A stretch of DNA of 64,000 nucleotides from Flavicella sp965243265 (GTDB lineage Bacteria; Bacteroidota; Bacteroidia; Flavobacteriales; Flavobacteriaceae). Position 1 is the stretch's first letter; each line of letters starts with the position of its first letter. Under the pieces are notes generated by a model that was not told the DNA's origin, did not search any database, and saw only the letters and a program-made list of their open reading frames with translations. Below are positions 44,280 to 53,500 of this stretch, one piece after another. The stretch lies in assembly GCA_965243265.1 (NCBI GenBank), contig CBDEUL010000002.1:248001-312000 (forward strand), in the 5' to 3' direction. A program made the position numbers and the translations under genes.

Positions 44280-47237
44280 TTAAAAATCTAAAATTACTCC
44301 TCCTACAATTGTTCTTGTAGATGGATAACTATAAGAATCTATACCTGAGTTACCCGTGTAATTATTAAACCCATAAGGATCACCTGCGAATTCGTAATTA
44401 TAACCTGAATAATTTGTAAACGTAAATGGATTTTTAGCTGTCACAAAAACTCTTAACCTATCAACTTTTTCAGAAACATTACCAAATGTATATCCTACAG
44501 TAATATTATTGATTCTAAAATAATCTCCATTTTCTAAGAAATAAGAAGATGGCAATGATTTGTCTGAAGTAGATGCTAGTCTATCAGAATCGTTAAAGAA
44601 TGATTCTTCAATATTACCTTGATTCAATAAACTTACCTGCTTTTTTGCATTGTATATTTCAGCTCCAGCGCTTCCATACCCTTGTACCGCTAAATCAAAC
44701 CCTTTGTACTCTATTCCAAAGTTAACGCCATACATAATATCTGCTTCTGAAGAGCCTAAGAATTTCTTATCTTCTTCACTTAAAGTAGTATGATCTGTCG
44801 TTCTGGTACCATCAGCTTTCTCGTACTCTATCTTTCCATCTACAACTCCTGTTGCTTTGTACATATACCAATCTCCAACTGAATGACCTGCTGAAAGTCT
44901 TTTTGTAGATACAGGCTCTTCTCCATCTAAATAGATATACCCTCCTTCAGTCTCAGTAAGAGCATTTGCCCATAAAGTCTCTATTTCATTAAAGTTTCTT
45001 GAAAAATTAACTCCAACATTGTATTTAAAATCTTCTGCAAATTCATTTTGCCAATTTAAAGCCAATTCAAATCCTTGATTTCTAATCCTAGCTTTATTAT
45101 TCATCGGGTCTCCAATAGGCGTATCAAAATCAGAATTTGCTCCTGAAAACACTCTTTTTCTAGCCAAAGCTGCATCCATATTACGCCTGTTATAATAACT
45201 AAACTGACCAGATAAGCGATTTTCTAACATTGAGAACTCCAATCCAAAATCATACATCTTAGTCATTTCATATCCCAAAGAAGAATCTAATTCATAAGGC
45301 ACGTCAATTCCTAAATATCTTTCTACCACTTGATTTGCAGCTTGTCTATACGTAGGTATTCTCTGATTTGCCAACTCTCCAAAACTACCTCTTAACTTAA
45401 CATAATTAAATAATTTCTGACTCGCCATAAAATCTTCATTTGTAAGTAACCACCCTAAACCTATTGCATACGTATTACCCCATTTATTTTCTTCCGTAAA
45501 CTGATCTGCTGTATCCATTCTTCCTGAAACACTCAATAAGTATCTAGAATCAAAATCATAATTTAATCTACCAAAGTAAGATGTACTTGATAAAGGAGAT
45601 CTTGTGTACCCTCCAGTAGCAGCCAAATCTCCTTCAGACTCTTCTCCTTCTGCTCCTTCTTTTATAGCTCTTACAACAATATCTCCATTTGTTAACAATC
45701 TAAGATTTTCCTGCTCTGGAACATTAAGTGCTGTTGTAAAATCAAATGTTGTTTTGTAGTGATCTCCTGAAGCTCCTACTATTGCATTAAAATTATGGTC
45801 GCTCCAAAGAGTTTTATCAAACGTTAAAAAGAAGTCATAATTGTATTGACCTGATTCTGTTTGTGTTTCATTATAAAATGTTTCTGTAACAGCTCTATTA
45901 TGATTAGGATCTATAGTTTGTGTTTCTCCTACGAAAGATCTTCCTTCATTATTTAAATATTTAAGACCTACCCTACTTGTTAAATTCAAATAATCTGTAA
46001 TTTTAAAATCTAATGACAAAAGACTTCTTGCTACAGCCGTAGAATTTCCATAATTAAACAGAGCTACATCTCCTATCGGATTATTTCCATACACAGCCAC
46101 ATCTCCTTCTATCGTTCCCTCATACAATCCTGAAGAATTATTTAAAGAATCACTCGGTAGTTTTTGATATGCGTTTTGAAATGCACTTACAGGTTTTTCA
46201 TCTGTTTGAGAAAATGCCAAACCTACATTGTATTTTAATGTAAACCTTTCCGAAAGTAAAAAATCAAAGTTTGCGAAAAAATTCGCTTTTGAAAACTTAT
46301 CATCATTTAAAACTCCCTCTTCTGTATAAAAGTTTGCACTCAAATAAGACTTAATCGTTTTCGAACCTGATTTAGCTGAAACATGTGCATTAGCCACATA
46401 CCCTAACGAGGTTAATTCATCCATCCAATCATGATCCTCTCCAGAAGTTGTACTTGTTCCCCAATACTCATTTGCCTGAGCAGCATTTGCCATTGGTACT
46501 TTAGATGAAACTTGCTGAATTCCTCCAAAAGAAGAAACATTAAATTTCATACTTTCCATATCCGCTTGCTTTAGAGTTATCAAAATAACACCATTAGCTC
46601 CTCTTGTTCCATAAACAGCCAACAAAGAAGCGTCCGTAAGAATATTCATTGACTCAATATCATACGGATCAATAGCATCTATTTCATTAACAATAACTCC
46701 ATTTACTACATAAAGTGGATTTCCTTGACTCATTAAAGTTCCTATACCTCTAATAGAAACTTGAGACTGTGCTCCTGGTTTTCCATTTAAAAATACACGA
46801 ACACCTGGTGCAGAACTCTGAATTGCATCAAAAATAGAATTGTCCGAATTCAACTCAAACAGCTCATTTGTATAATACTTATCAGAACCTGTCAGCTTTT
46901 TTAAAGATGAATCTCCATAACCTATCTGAACAATTGGATCATTTGGATTAGTTCCTTCTGATTTAAGAATCACATCAACTTCATCCCTACCATCAATTTC
47001 AACTTCTTTTGTTTTGTATGTTTGAAAACTAAAGATCAAAGATGTTGCTTCATTTGCATCTATCGAATAAACACCGTCAAAATCCGTTGAAACAGATTCT
47101 TCCCGATCCTTTAAAGAAACCTTAACATAAGGAAGCAGGTTTCCATTTGAATCTTTGACCGTTCCGGTTATCAATTTCTCCTGTCCATAAAACAGAAAAG
47201 GAACAATCAAAAACAAATAAATAATTTTTATTTTCAT
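44280..47237 (-). CDS. Second SusC-like TonB-dependent transporter, without its own SusD
   Basis: The 985-residue protein has a signal peptide (about 1-18), a carboxypeptidase-regulatory-like domain (GNLLPYVKVSLKD, TDFDGVYSIDA) and a plug with VSIRGIGTLMSQGNPLYVVNG and VYGTRGANGVILITLK. The barrel ends in TIVGGVILDF. The usual VVVGYG segment has changed to PIVQIGYGDSSLKKLTG. It resembles the downstream SusC in layout but is clearly divergent in sequence. No SusD gene follows it directly, so it either shares the single SusD or works alone. It is the first gene of the main train, with a -7 box at 47277. Confidence 0.93.
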   Translation of the reverse strand: MKIKIIYLFLIVPFLFYGQEKLITGTVKDSNGNLLPYVKVSLKDREESVSTDFDGVYSIDANEATSLIFSFQTYKTKEVEIDGRDEVDVILKSEGTNPNDPIVQIGYGDSSLKKLTGSDKYYTNELFELNSDNSIFDAIQSSAPGVRVFLNGKPGAQSQVSIRGIGTLMSQGNPLYVVNGVIVNEIDAIDPYDIESMNILTDASLLAVYGTRGANGVILITLKQADMESMKFNVSSFGGIQQVSSKVPMANAAQANEYWGTSTTSGEDHDWMDELTSLGYVANAHVSAKSGSKTIKSYLSANFYTEEGVLNDDKFSKANFFANFDFLLSERFTLKYNVGLAFSQTDEKPVSAFQNAYQKLPSDSLNNSSGLYEGTIEGDVAVYGNNPIGDVALFNYGNSTAVARSLLSLDFKITDYLNLTSRVGLKYLNNEGRSFVGETQTIDPNHNRAVTETFYNETQTESGQYNYDFFLTFDKTLWSDHNFNAIVGASGDHYKTTFDFTTALNVPEQENLRLLTNGDIVVRAIKEGAEGEESEGDLAATGGYTRSPLSSTSYFGRLNYDFDSRYLLSVSGRMDTADQFTEENKWGNTYAIGLGWLLTNEDFMASQKLFNYVKLRGSFGELANQRIPTYRQAANQVVERYLGIDVPYELDSSLGYEMTKMYDFGLEFSMLENRLSGQFSYYNRRNMDAALARKRVFSGANSDFDTPIGDPMNNKARIRNQGFELALNWQNEFAEDFKYNVGVNFSRNFNEIETLWANALTETEGGYIYLDGEEPVSTKRLSAGHSVGDWYMYKATGVVDGKIEYEKADGTRTTDHTTLSEEDKKFLGSSEADIMYGVNFGIEYKGFDLAVQGYGSAGAEIYNAKKQVSLLNQGNIEESFFNDSDRLASTSDKSLPSSYFLENGDYFRINNITVGYTFGNVSEKVDRLRVFVTAKNPFTFTNYSGYNYEFAGDPYGFNNYTGNSGIDSYSYPSTRTIVGGVILDF

Positions 47238-47616
47238 ATTGTAAATTTGGTTTGGGTTAATTAGACCATAAACTTACAAATATATTTTATGTCCTTAAAC
47301 AGGTCTCTAACTTTTTTTTAACATTACATTAACTAATTCATAAAACCAAAACACACAGATAATCAATAAGTTATATTTTAATAGTAAAAAAAGAAGTATT
47401 ATTGACGTGAATCTGTAAATAATTATTAGCTCCTATTTAATTACTTTACGCCCTAAAAAGAATCTTGTATCAGCTATTTTTAACAAAAAAACCTACTTAA
47501 GAAACATCTTTTAAAGGTATTTGTTTTAACCTTTCAAACAGGTAGAATATTTTAACATCATTTACTCTAAAAAAATGTTTCAAATACTTTTTATAATCAT
47601 TAAAAAAATGAAGAAT
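47238..47616. other. Regulator-susC intergenic region with the main locus promoter
   Basis: This 379-nt AT-rich gap holds the candidate -7 box for the main gene train at 47277-47284. I see no clear hairpin terminator for the regulator that ends at 47617, no ORF and no obvious inverted-repeat operator. The region is nevertheless the logical binding site for the propeller/LuxR regulator. Confidence 0.5.
47277..47284 (-). promoter_or_regulatory. Candidate -7 box (TATATTTG) for the main polysaccharide-utilisation train
   Basis: An exact minus-strand TAnnTTTG match, 39 nt upstream of the first SusC-like ATG. No -33 TTG is found at 17-23 nt, which would fit a promoter that needs an activator such as the adjacent regulator. 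Confidence 0.5.
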
Positions 47617-50397
47617 TTAATTAAAGTTTTGTAAAAAAGAAGACAAACTTTCTTCTTTACTTAAGGCCAGTTTTTTCTTCAACCTATACCTATGAGTTTC
47701 AACACCTCGTGCAGAAATATTTAAAAGTGGAGCTATTTCTTTTGTAGATAAGCTCATCTTAATATAAGCACATATTTTTAAATCTTTATGAGTTAAAGAC
47801 GGATAGTTAGACCTCAACATTTCAAAAAACTCTTTATGTACTTGATTAAAATTGTATTCAAACAATTCCCACTCATCTTCATGATCTATACTATTATCTA
47901 TTTGCTTAATCATTCTTTTAAAGATGAAACGATTGTCAAAATTTTCCTTATTTGCCAATAATTCATTCTTTAAAAAAACTAGAATCTCATTCTTCTTTAC
48001 CAATGCCATTGCCGTATTTGCTAATTGCTTACTTTTAAGCTTAACCTCATTAGCAAGTGCTTCGTTTTTGACAGAATTTATATTCTTAACATTTTCAAGT
48101 TCTTTTTCTTTTAAAAGAATCTTTTGTTCCTTTTCTAATGTTAATTTTAATAAGTTTTGTTTTCTTTTTAACTTTCTCCTATTATAAAGAAACACCAATA
48201 ATACAAACATTAAGAAAACACAAAAATAAAGTAACACTCCTAAAACCCCTCTATACCAAGGAGCTTTTACCACATAGGTAAGAATTGATTCATCAGACAA
48301 GCCTCCATCAACCCCTCTAGTTCTATAATGAATTTTATAACTCCCTTCAAAAAGATTCAAAAACACAATATTTCCAGTATCGCTTCTTTTCCATTTTTGA
48401 TCTCTAGGCAACAATTTATATTCAAAAAAGTAGTCTTTAGATGCTGAGCTAGATAATGATATAAAAATTTTATTGTCTTTATAATCTGTAGTAATCAAAT
48501 CATTTTCAACCCCTACACTCCTTCCCTTTACCTTAACACTCTCTATATTAGGTGCATAAATTTTTTGTTGCTGCTTTTTAAACGCCCCCTTATAAAGTGT
48601 AAAGCCTCCTGTTAAACACAAAGCATAAAGGGAATCTTTAAGAACCCTTACTCTTTCGTATCCTGAGACTAATCTATTTTTATAAAGTTCATTAGGCACA
48701 TAAATTACCTCTTCTGAGGTAAAAGAAGGTTTAATATAAATAGATTCTTCTGTTTTAACTGCTATTTTGGATTCTTCACTATCTGTTATAATAAACGAAT
48801 CTTTACCTATTTTTCTTGAAAGTAAATCAAATGATACAATTGTGTCTTGTAATGTTTCATATCTTTGCCAACCTTCTCTTGTTTGAAAAACAATATTATT
48901 TTTAATCTTCAACACTTTTAATCCATAAGGAGAAAAAAGCCCTTTGTTTTCATAGCTTTTAGAAGACACTACACGTTTATAATCAGTACTAAATTTAATT
49001 CTAGAAAGTCCTTTATATGGATGAGCAACCCATGCAGTAAAATCATCTTCAAAAACTAAATATTTAGCAGGAGCCCTATACCCTATTACTTTAACACCTT
49101 TCCATATACCTTTTCGTCTTTCAAGCCTTACCAAACCTCCATAGGTTCCTTGAATTAAAACTTTCTTTATTCTCGGAACAACATTCGAAGTCCAACCTCC
49201 ATTAAAATTCGATATTTTTTTAACCGTATAGCCTTCAACTAGAAAAGTTCCCTTATTATGTCCACACAACAAATCTTTTCCTGCAAGTTTTAATTGCCAT
49301 ACCTGTCCTTGACTCCCTTCTATAAATTGTAGTTTAAAGTTTTGATCCATGTAATACAACCCTGTATTGCTGCCTACATATAGAATATTATTATGCTCTA
49401 TAACATCATAAACAGCCCCCAGATCTCCATTTATATCATTATAAACCTTAGCATTTATACTCAAGTCCACAGAAGACAATCCGTTATCCAAACAAATCCA
49501 TAATCTATCTTTTGAACTAACATTTTGAGCTAGCACCGTATTATTAAGAAGTCCTCTATTTTTATTTAAATGATATAAAACTTCTCCTTTCTGATTTGTG
49601 ATATATGTTCCATTTTTGATAGTACCAAAAACTAAATTTCCCGATTTTAACTTCAAACAGCTATTTAACTCATACCTTTTTAACAATAAATTCACAGGTG
49701 TTTCCCATGTATTAAGTTTCCCTTCTTTTACAACAAAACATCCTTTTAATGAAGTGGAAAGAATATAAGAACTATCTTTTAAAACTTCTATTCCTTTTAA
49801 ACTTACTCGCTCATTGAACTTTACTTCTTCAACAGGATGAAACCCACCTTTTCCGTATTTCATTATACCTTTTGAGGAAGAATACATTAAAAGCTCATCA
49901 TTTACTACTTTACAAAAAGTAATGGTTCCTATATTAGAAATTAATTTTATTTTATCATTTCTATACTCGTAAACTTTTGAAAAAGATCTAAAAAAAACAC
50001 TTCCTTTATAGGCTACTATTTGCCAATATTCTTGGTCAAACGTATACTCTTTGCTATCTATTGTTAATGATGTATATTTCAACTCTCCTTTTACGTCTCT
50101 TTTCCAAAAACCAAACTCCTCAAACGCTCCTGTATAAATTTTATCTCCAACCACTAACACTGACCTGACTATAGATTTATTAGGCAACTCCCATAATCTC
50201 CAACGAATTCCATCGTATTCCAACAACCCTTCTGTATTAGCTACATAAACTCGTTCATCATCACCTATAGATACTCCCCAATTTTTATTCCCTCCTCTAT
50301 AATCGGATACTGAATAATTTCTAAAACTAGGCGAAAACTGTGCAAAAGAGACACATACATTGAATATAAAAAAACACGAATATAAAAAGTACTTCAT
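47617..50397 (-). CDS. Membrane-spanning one-component regulator: beta-propeller/Y_Y_Y sensor plus LuxR-type HTH
   Basis: From ATG 50397 the protein has 926 residues. It has a signal/anchor helix at the N-terminus, then a long periplasmic sensor of two-component-regulator-type propeller repeats and a Y_Y_Y domain (YFFEYKLLPRDQKW, SYKIHYRTRGVDGG). One membrane helix follows (LLYFCVFLMFVLLVFLY), then a cytoplasmic coiled coil of about 70 residues and a C-terminal LuxR/GerE-like HTH (LTHKDLKICAYIKM, LSTKEIAPLLNISARGVETHR). Unlike hybrid two-component systems it has no kinase or receiver domain. It probably senses an oligosaccharide in the periplasm and switches on the train next door. An upstream ATG at 50430 exists but would sit at the transcription start. 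Confidence 0.9.
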   Translation of the reverse strand: MKYFLYSCFFIFNVCVSFAQFSPSFRNYSVSDYRGGNKNWGVSIGDDERVYVANTEGLLEYDGIRWRLWELPNKSIVRSVLVVGDKIYTGAFEEFGFWKRDVKGELKYTSLTIDSKEYTFDQEYWQIVAYKGSVFFRSFSKVYEYRNDKIKLISNIGTITFCKVVNDELLMYSSSKGIMKYGKGGFHPVEEVKFNERVSLKGIEVLKDSSYILSTSLKGCFVVKEGKLNTWETPVNLLLKRYELNSCLKLKSGNLVFGTIKNGTYITNQKGEVLYHLNKNRGLLNNTVLAQNVSSKDRLWICLDNGLSSVDLSINAKVYNDINGDLGAVYDVIEHNNILYVGSNTGLYYMDQNFKLQFIEGSQGQVWQLKLAGKDLLCGHNKGTFLVEGYTVKKISNFNGGWTSNVVPRIKKVLIQGTYGGLVRLERRKGIWKGVKVIGYRAPAKYLVFEDDFTAWVAHPYKGLSRIKFSTDYKRVVSSKSYENKGLFSPYGLKVLKIKNNIVFQTREGWQRYETLQDTIVSFDLLSRKIGKDSFIITDSEESKIAVKTEESIYIKPSFTSEEVIYVPNELYKNRLVSGYERVRVLKDSLYALCLTGGFTLYKGAFKKQQQKIYAPNIESVKVKGRSVGVENDLITTDYKDNKIFISLSSSASKDYFFEYKLLPRDQKWKRSDTGNIVFLNLFEGSYKIHYRTRGVDGGLSDESILTYVVKAPWYRGVLGVLLYFCVFLMFVLLVFLYNRRKLKRKQNLLKLTLEKEQKILLKEKELENVKNINSVKNEALANEVKLKSKQLANTAMALVKKNEILVFLKNELLANKENFDNRFIFKRMIKQIDNSIDHEDEWELFEYNFNQVHKEFFEMLRSNYPSLTHKDLKICAYIKMSLSTKEIAPLLNISARGVETHRYRLKKKLALSKEESLSSFLQNFN

Positions 50398-50431
50398 AAA
50401 TTCTATCGTTATGATAACACTGTAAGACATA

Positions 50432-50439
50432 CAAATATA
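50432..50439 (-). promoter_or_regulatory. Candidate -7 box (TATATTTG) for the regulator gene
   Basis: An exact minus-strand TAnnTTTG match. It is 35 nt upstream of ATG 50397 but only 2 nt upstream of ATG 50430, so it supports the downstream start, which also gives a cleaner signal sequence. Confidence 0.45.
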
Positions 50440-50505
50440 AATAAATCTGCGTACTTGTAATTATACGGCAATTTTTTTTAGCCTTATCACAATAACTATC
50501 TTTAA

Positions 50506-50550
50506 AGCAAAAACCTGCTTTTATCCTTAATTGGACAAAAGCAGGTTTTC
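50506..50550 (-). terminator. Intrinsic terminator after the giant G8/PKD gene
   Basis: On the minus strand AACCTGCTTTTGTCC and GGATAAAAGCAGGTT pair over 15 positions with one mismatch around a 6-nt loop, followed by a T-run. It separates this gene from the regulator unit. Confidence 0.85.
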
Positions 50551-50567
50551 ATATCAATCGGTTATCA

Positions 50568-53500
50568 CTACTTCTTAAAAAACTTTAAGAACACTTTCTT
50601 GCCTTTGATTTTTAGATGCAATACATACAGCCCTCTGGAAAGTTCTTTTATCGAAACTCCCTCTTCTTTCCATTCTGCTTTTTTAATAAGCCTACCCGTC
50701 ATATCATAAATTGCCATCTCTGTTCCTCGAGACAAACCTGTTACATATAGAGTACCAGAATTAGAAGGTACAACTACTTTATATTCCTCCACAGAAAGCT
50801 CATCAGAAACCAAAACAATGATTTGATCTTCATGTGTATATCCTAAAGCATCTTCTACCGTAAGTCTTATCACATAACCTCCTACAGGAAAATCAATTGT
50901 TTGGATAGCTCCTTCGTAAACTCCTAACTCTGGAATATCCCAAGTATAGCTAACAATATCATCATTTGCATCTGTACTTGCACTTGCATCTAACACTACT
51001 TCCTCCGAACCTGAATTATCATCATCCGAAACGGTGATATCATCACCTGCAACTGCTACTGGCGCAACAAACTCACTAGCTACAACCTCAATAGTTACAG
51101 TATCTTGGTGTAAATCACCATCATCATCTGTAACCGTTAATGTTACCTGCGAAGTTCCTACTGGGAATACCGCATCTACAGAAGCACCATTGTACACTGC
51201 TCCTTCTGAAGTCTCCCAACGATATCCTATGATTTGACCATCTGAATCTGAACTTCCTGTTCCATCAAGAGTAACAGTTACATCATCATCAGAAGAAACT
51301 ACTTGATCCAATCCTGCGTTTGCTACTGGTGAAACATTTGATTCTATACCATTTATTGTTATTGTAAAATCGACTGTTCCTTGGTTATCATTTATATCAA
51401 CAACTGTTAAACTTACATCATAAACTCCTACCGGAAGATCCTCTAATGACAATGTAGACATCGCAGAAGCATACAATCCTAACAATGGTATATCCCACTC
51501 ATACCTTACAATCTCAAAAGTATTTGGATATGCTCCATCAGCATCTAACAATACCGTCTCTACACGATTTCCATCAGAATCTGTTGCCTCATAGTCATCA
51601 TAACTTACAGGAATATCAATACTACCTGGAGCTACGTTATTTGGTGTTGCTACATCTGAAAAAGAAATATCATCTATATAAACAACAGCTGTTAAATCTG
51701 GATCTCCACTAATTTCGGTAGAGTCGTAAAATCTAAAAATAAAATCATCTCCCGACCAATCTGTGCTTCCCATATCAAACACGATGTCTTCCCAAGTGTT
51801 TATGCTTGTATTTACCGTTTGTTCTGTAATAAACCCTCCATAACTTATAGTGTTGGTAGCTATCACAGAAAAATACACCTTACAATGCATATAACGTAAG
51901 CCTGGCTCTATAGCAGAATTCAACACCAATCGAGTTCCTATATTTCGAACTCTACTAACTCCTTCTTCATCTGTTTTAAACAAAGGTATTTTTAATACTT
52001 GATCGCTTTGATTCAATCCTGTTTGATCTGGATTTGAAACAACCTCTAAATCATCTACTCTATACGGTCTAAATTCTTGTGCCAAACCATCTTCAAAGTC
52101 ATGCAATAAATACTCTAATGCTCCATTAGGGTCTACATCAACTGTTACCATAATCTCATCTGTGTCTATAGCTCCGTTATTATCCGTTACCGTTAACTCA
52201 ACCACAGTTTCTCCTGCTTGGAAATTAAACTCGACCTCTACTCCCTCTTTTACAGCATAACCTGGAACAGACCATTCATACTTTACAATACTTCCATCTA
52301 CATCAGAACTAAATGCTCCATTCAATGTAAGTGTTTCAACCCCATTAGACCCAAAATCTGTAATTACAGCATCTACTCCTGCATCAGCTACCGGAGGAAC
52401 ATTTACTTGTGGTTGCTTATACACCTCAAAATCTTCTATATCAAAAACTCCTGAAGCATCTTCCGTTCTAAATACTTGCAAACGAACATATCTAGACATA
52501 TAGCCTGAAACATCCACAACAGAAATATTATCCGCATTCAAACGAACCGATTCCATCTCTTCCCAGTTAACTCCATCATTAGATCTATCTAGCTGAAAAT
52601 CGACTCCAATATGTTCTCCCCACAACACTCGTATCTCATCTAAAGTAAATACTTCTTCTAAGTCTAAGATTACAATGTTACTTCCTCCGTCTAGACTAGA
52701 GTAACTCGTATCTACCCCATCGTTAATTGCTGAATATGATGGTGATACTTCTTTATAAAGCGCTATATTTTCTGACCCTGAAACCACATCTACAATAACC
52801 ATATCTTGTGCCGTAGCTCCATCTAAATCTGTTACTGTTAAAACGATTTCATGTCCCAAGCCTACAGGCAATGTAATTTCTGGTGAAACCCCTGAGTACA
52901 CATTACCAAAAGCATCTTCCCAAGAGTAATTCAATTCTACCAAATCTGCATCAAAACTTCCGCTTCCGTCCAAAACAACAGATCCAACACCGTCTTCTAC
53001 ACCTGAATCATCTTGATCGTACACAATCTTATCATCTCCTGCATTTGCTACAGGGAGTACATTAGGTATAACCGTTCCTTCTCCTGTAAGCTCATAAATT
53101 CTAAACGAATTTGCTCCTGGATATTCAATCCCTTCAAATCTAAAATACCTTCCTTCAACTCTTGGAGAAAATGTAAATATCTCTATCTGCTCTGGCCTAT
53201 CATCTTCATGATATTCACCTATTTCTGTCCAATTTTCTTCATCATCAGAAATATACAACTTGAAATGTGTCGATCTCTGTCTTGTTACAGATCCAAAATC
53301 TAAAGTAATCGATTCTATTTCATATCTCTTTTCTAAATCCACAAACAAGTTTTGAGGCACTCTTAACTCATCTCCTTCATCATATGATTTAGATCTCCAT
53401 GATATTTCAGTATCCCCATCAACCGCATTATTGGCAAAATATTTTTCATCAAATTCCGAATCTGCGGTAACAGGTTTTTCAAAAAAGATTCCTGGATTTT

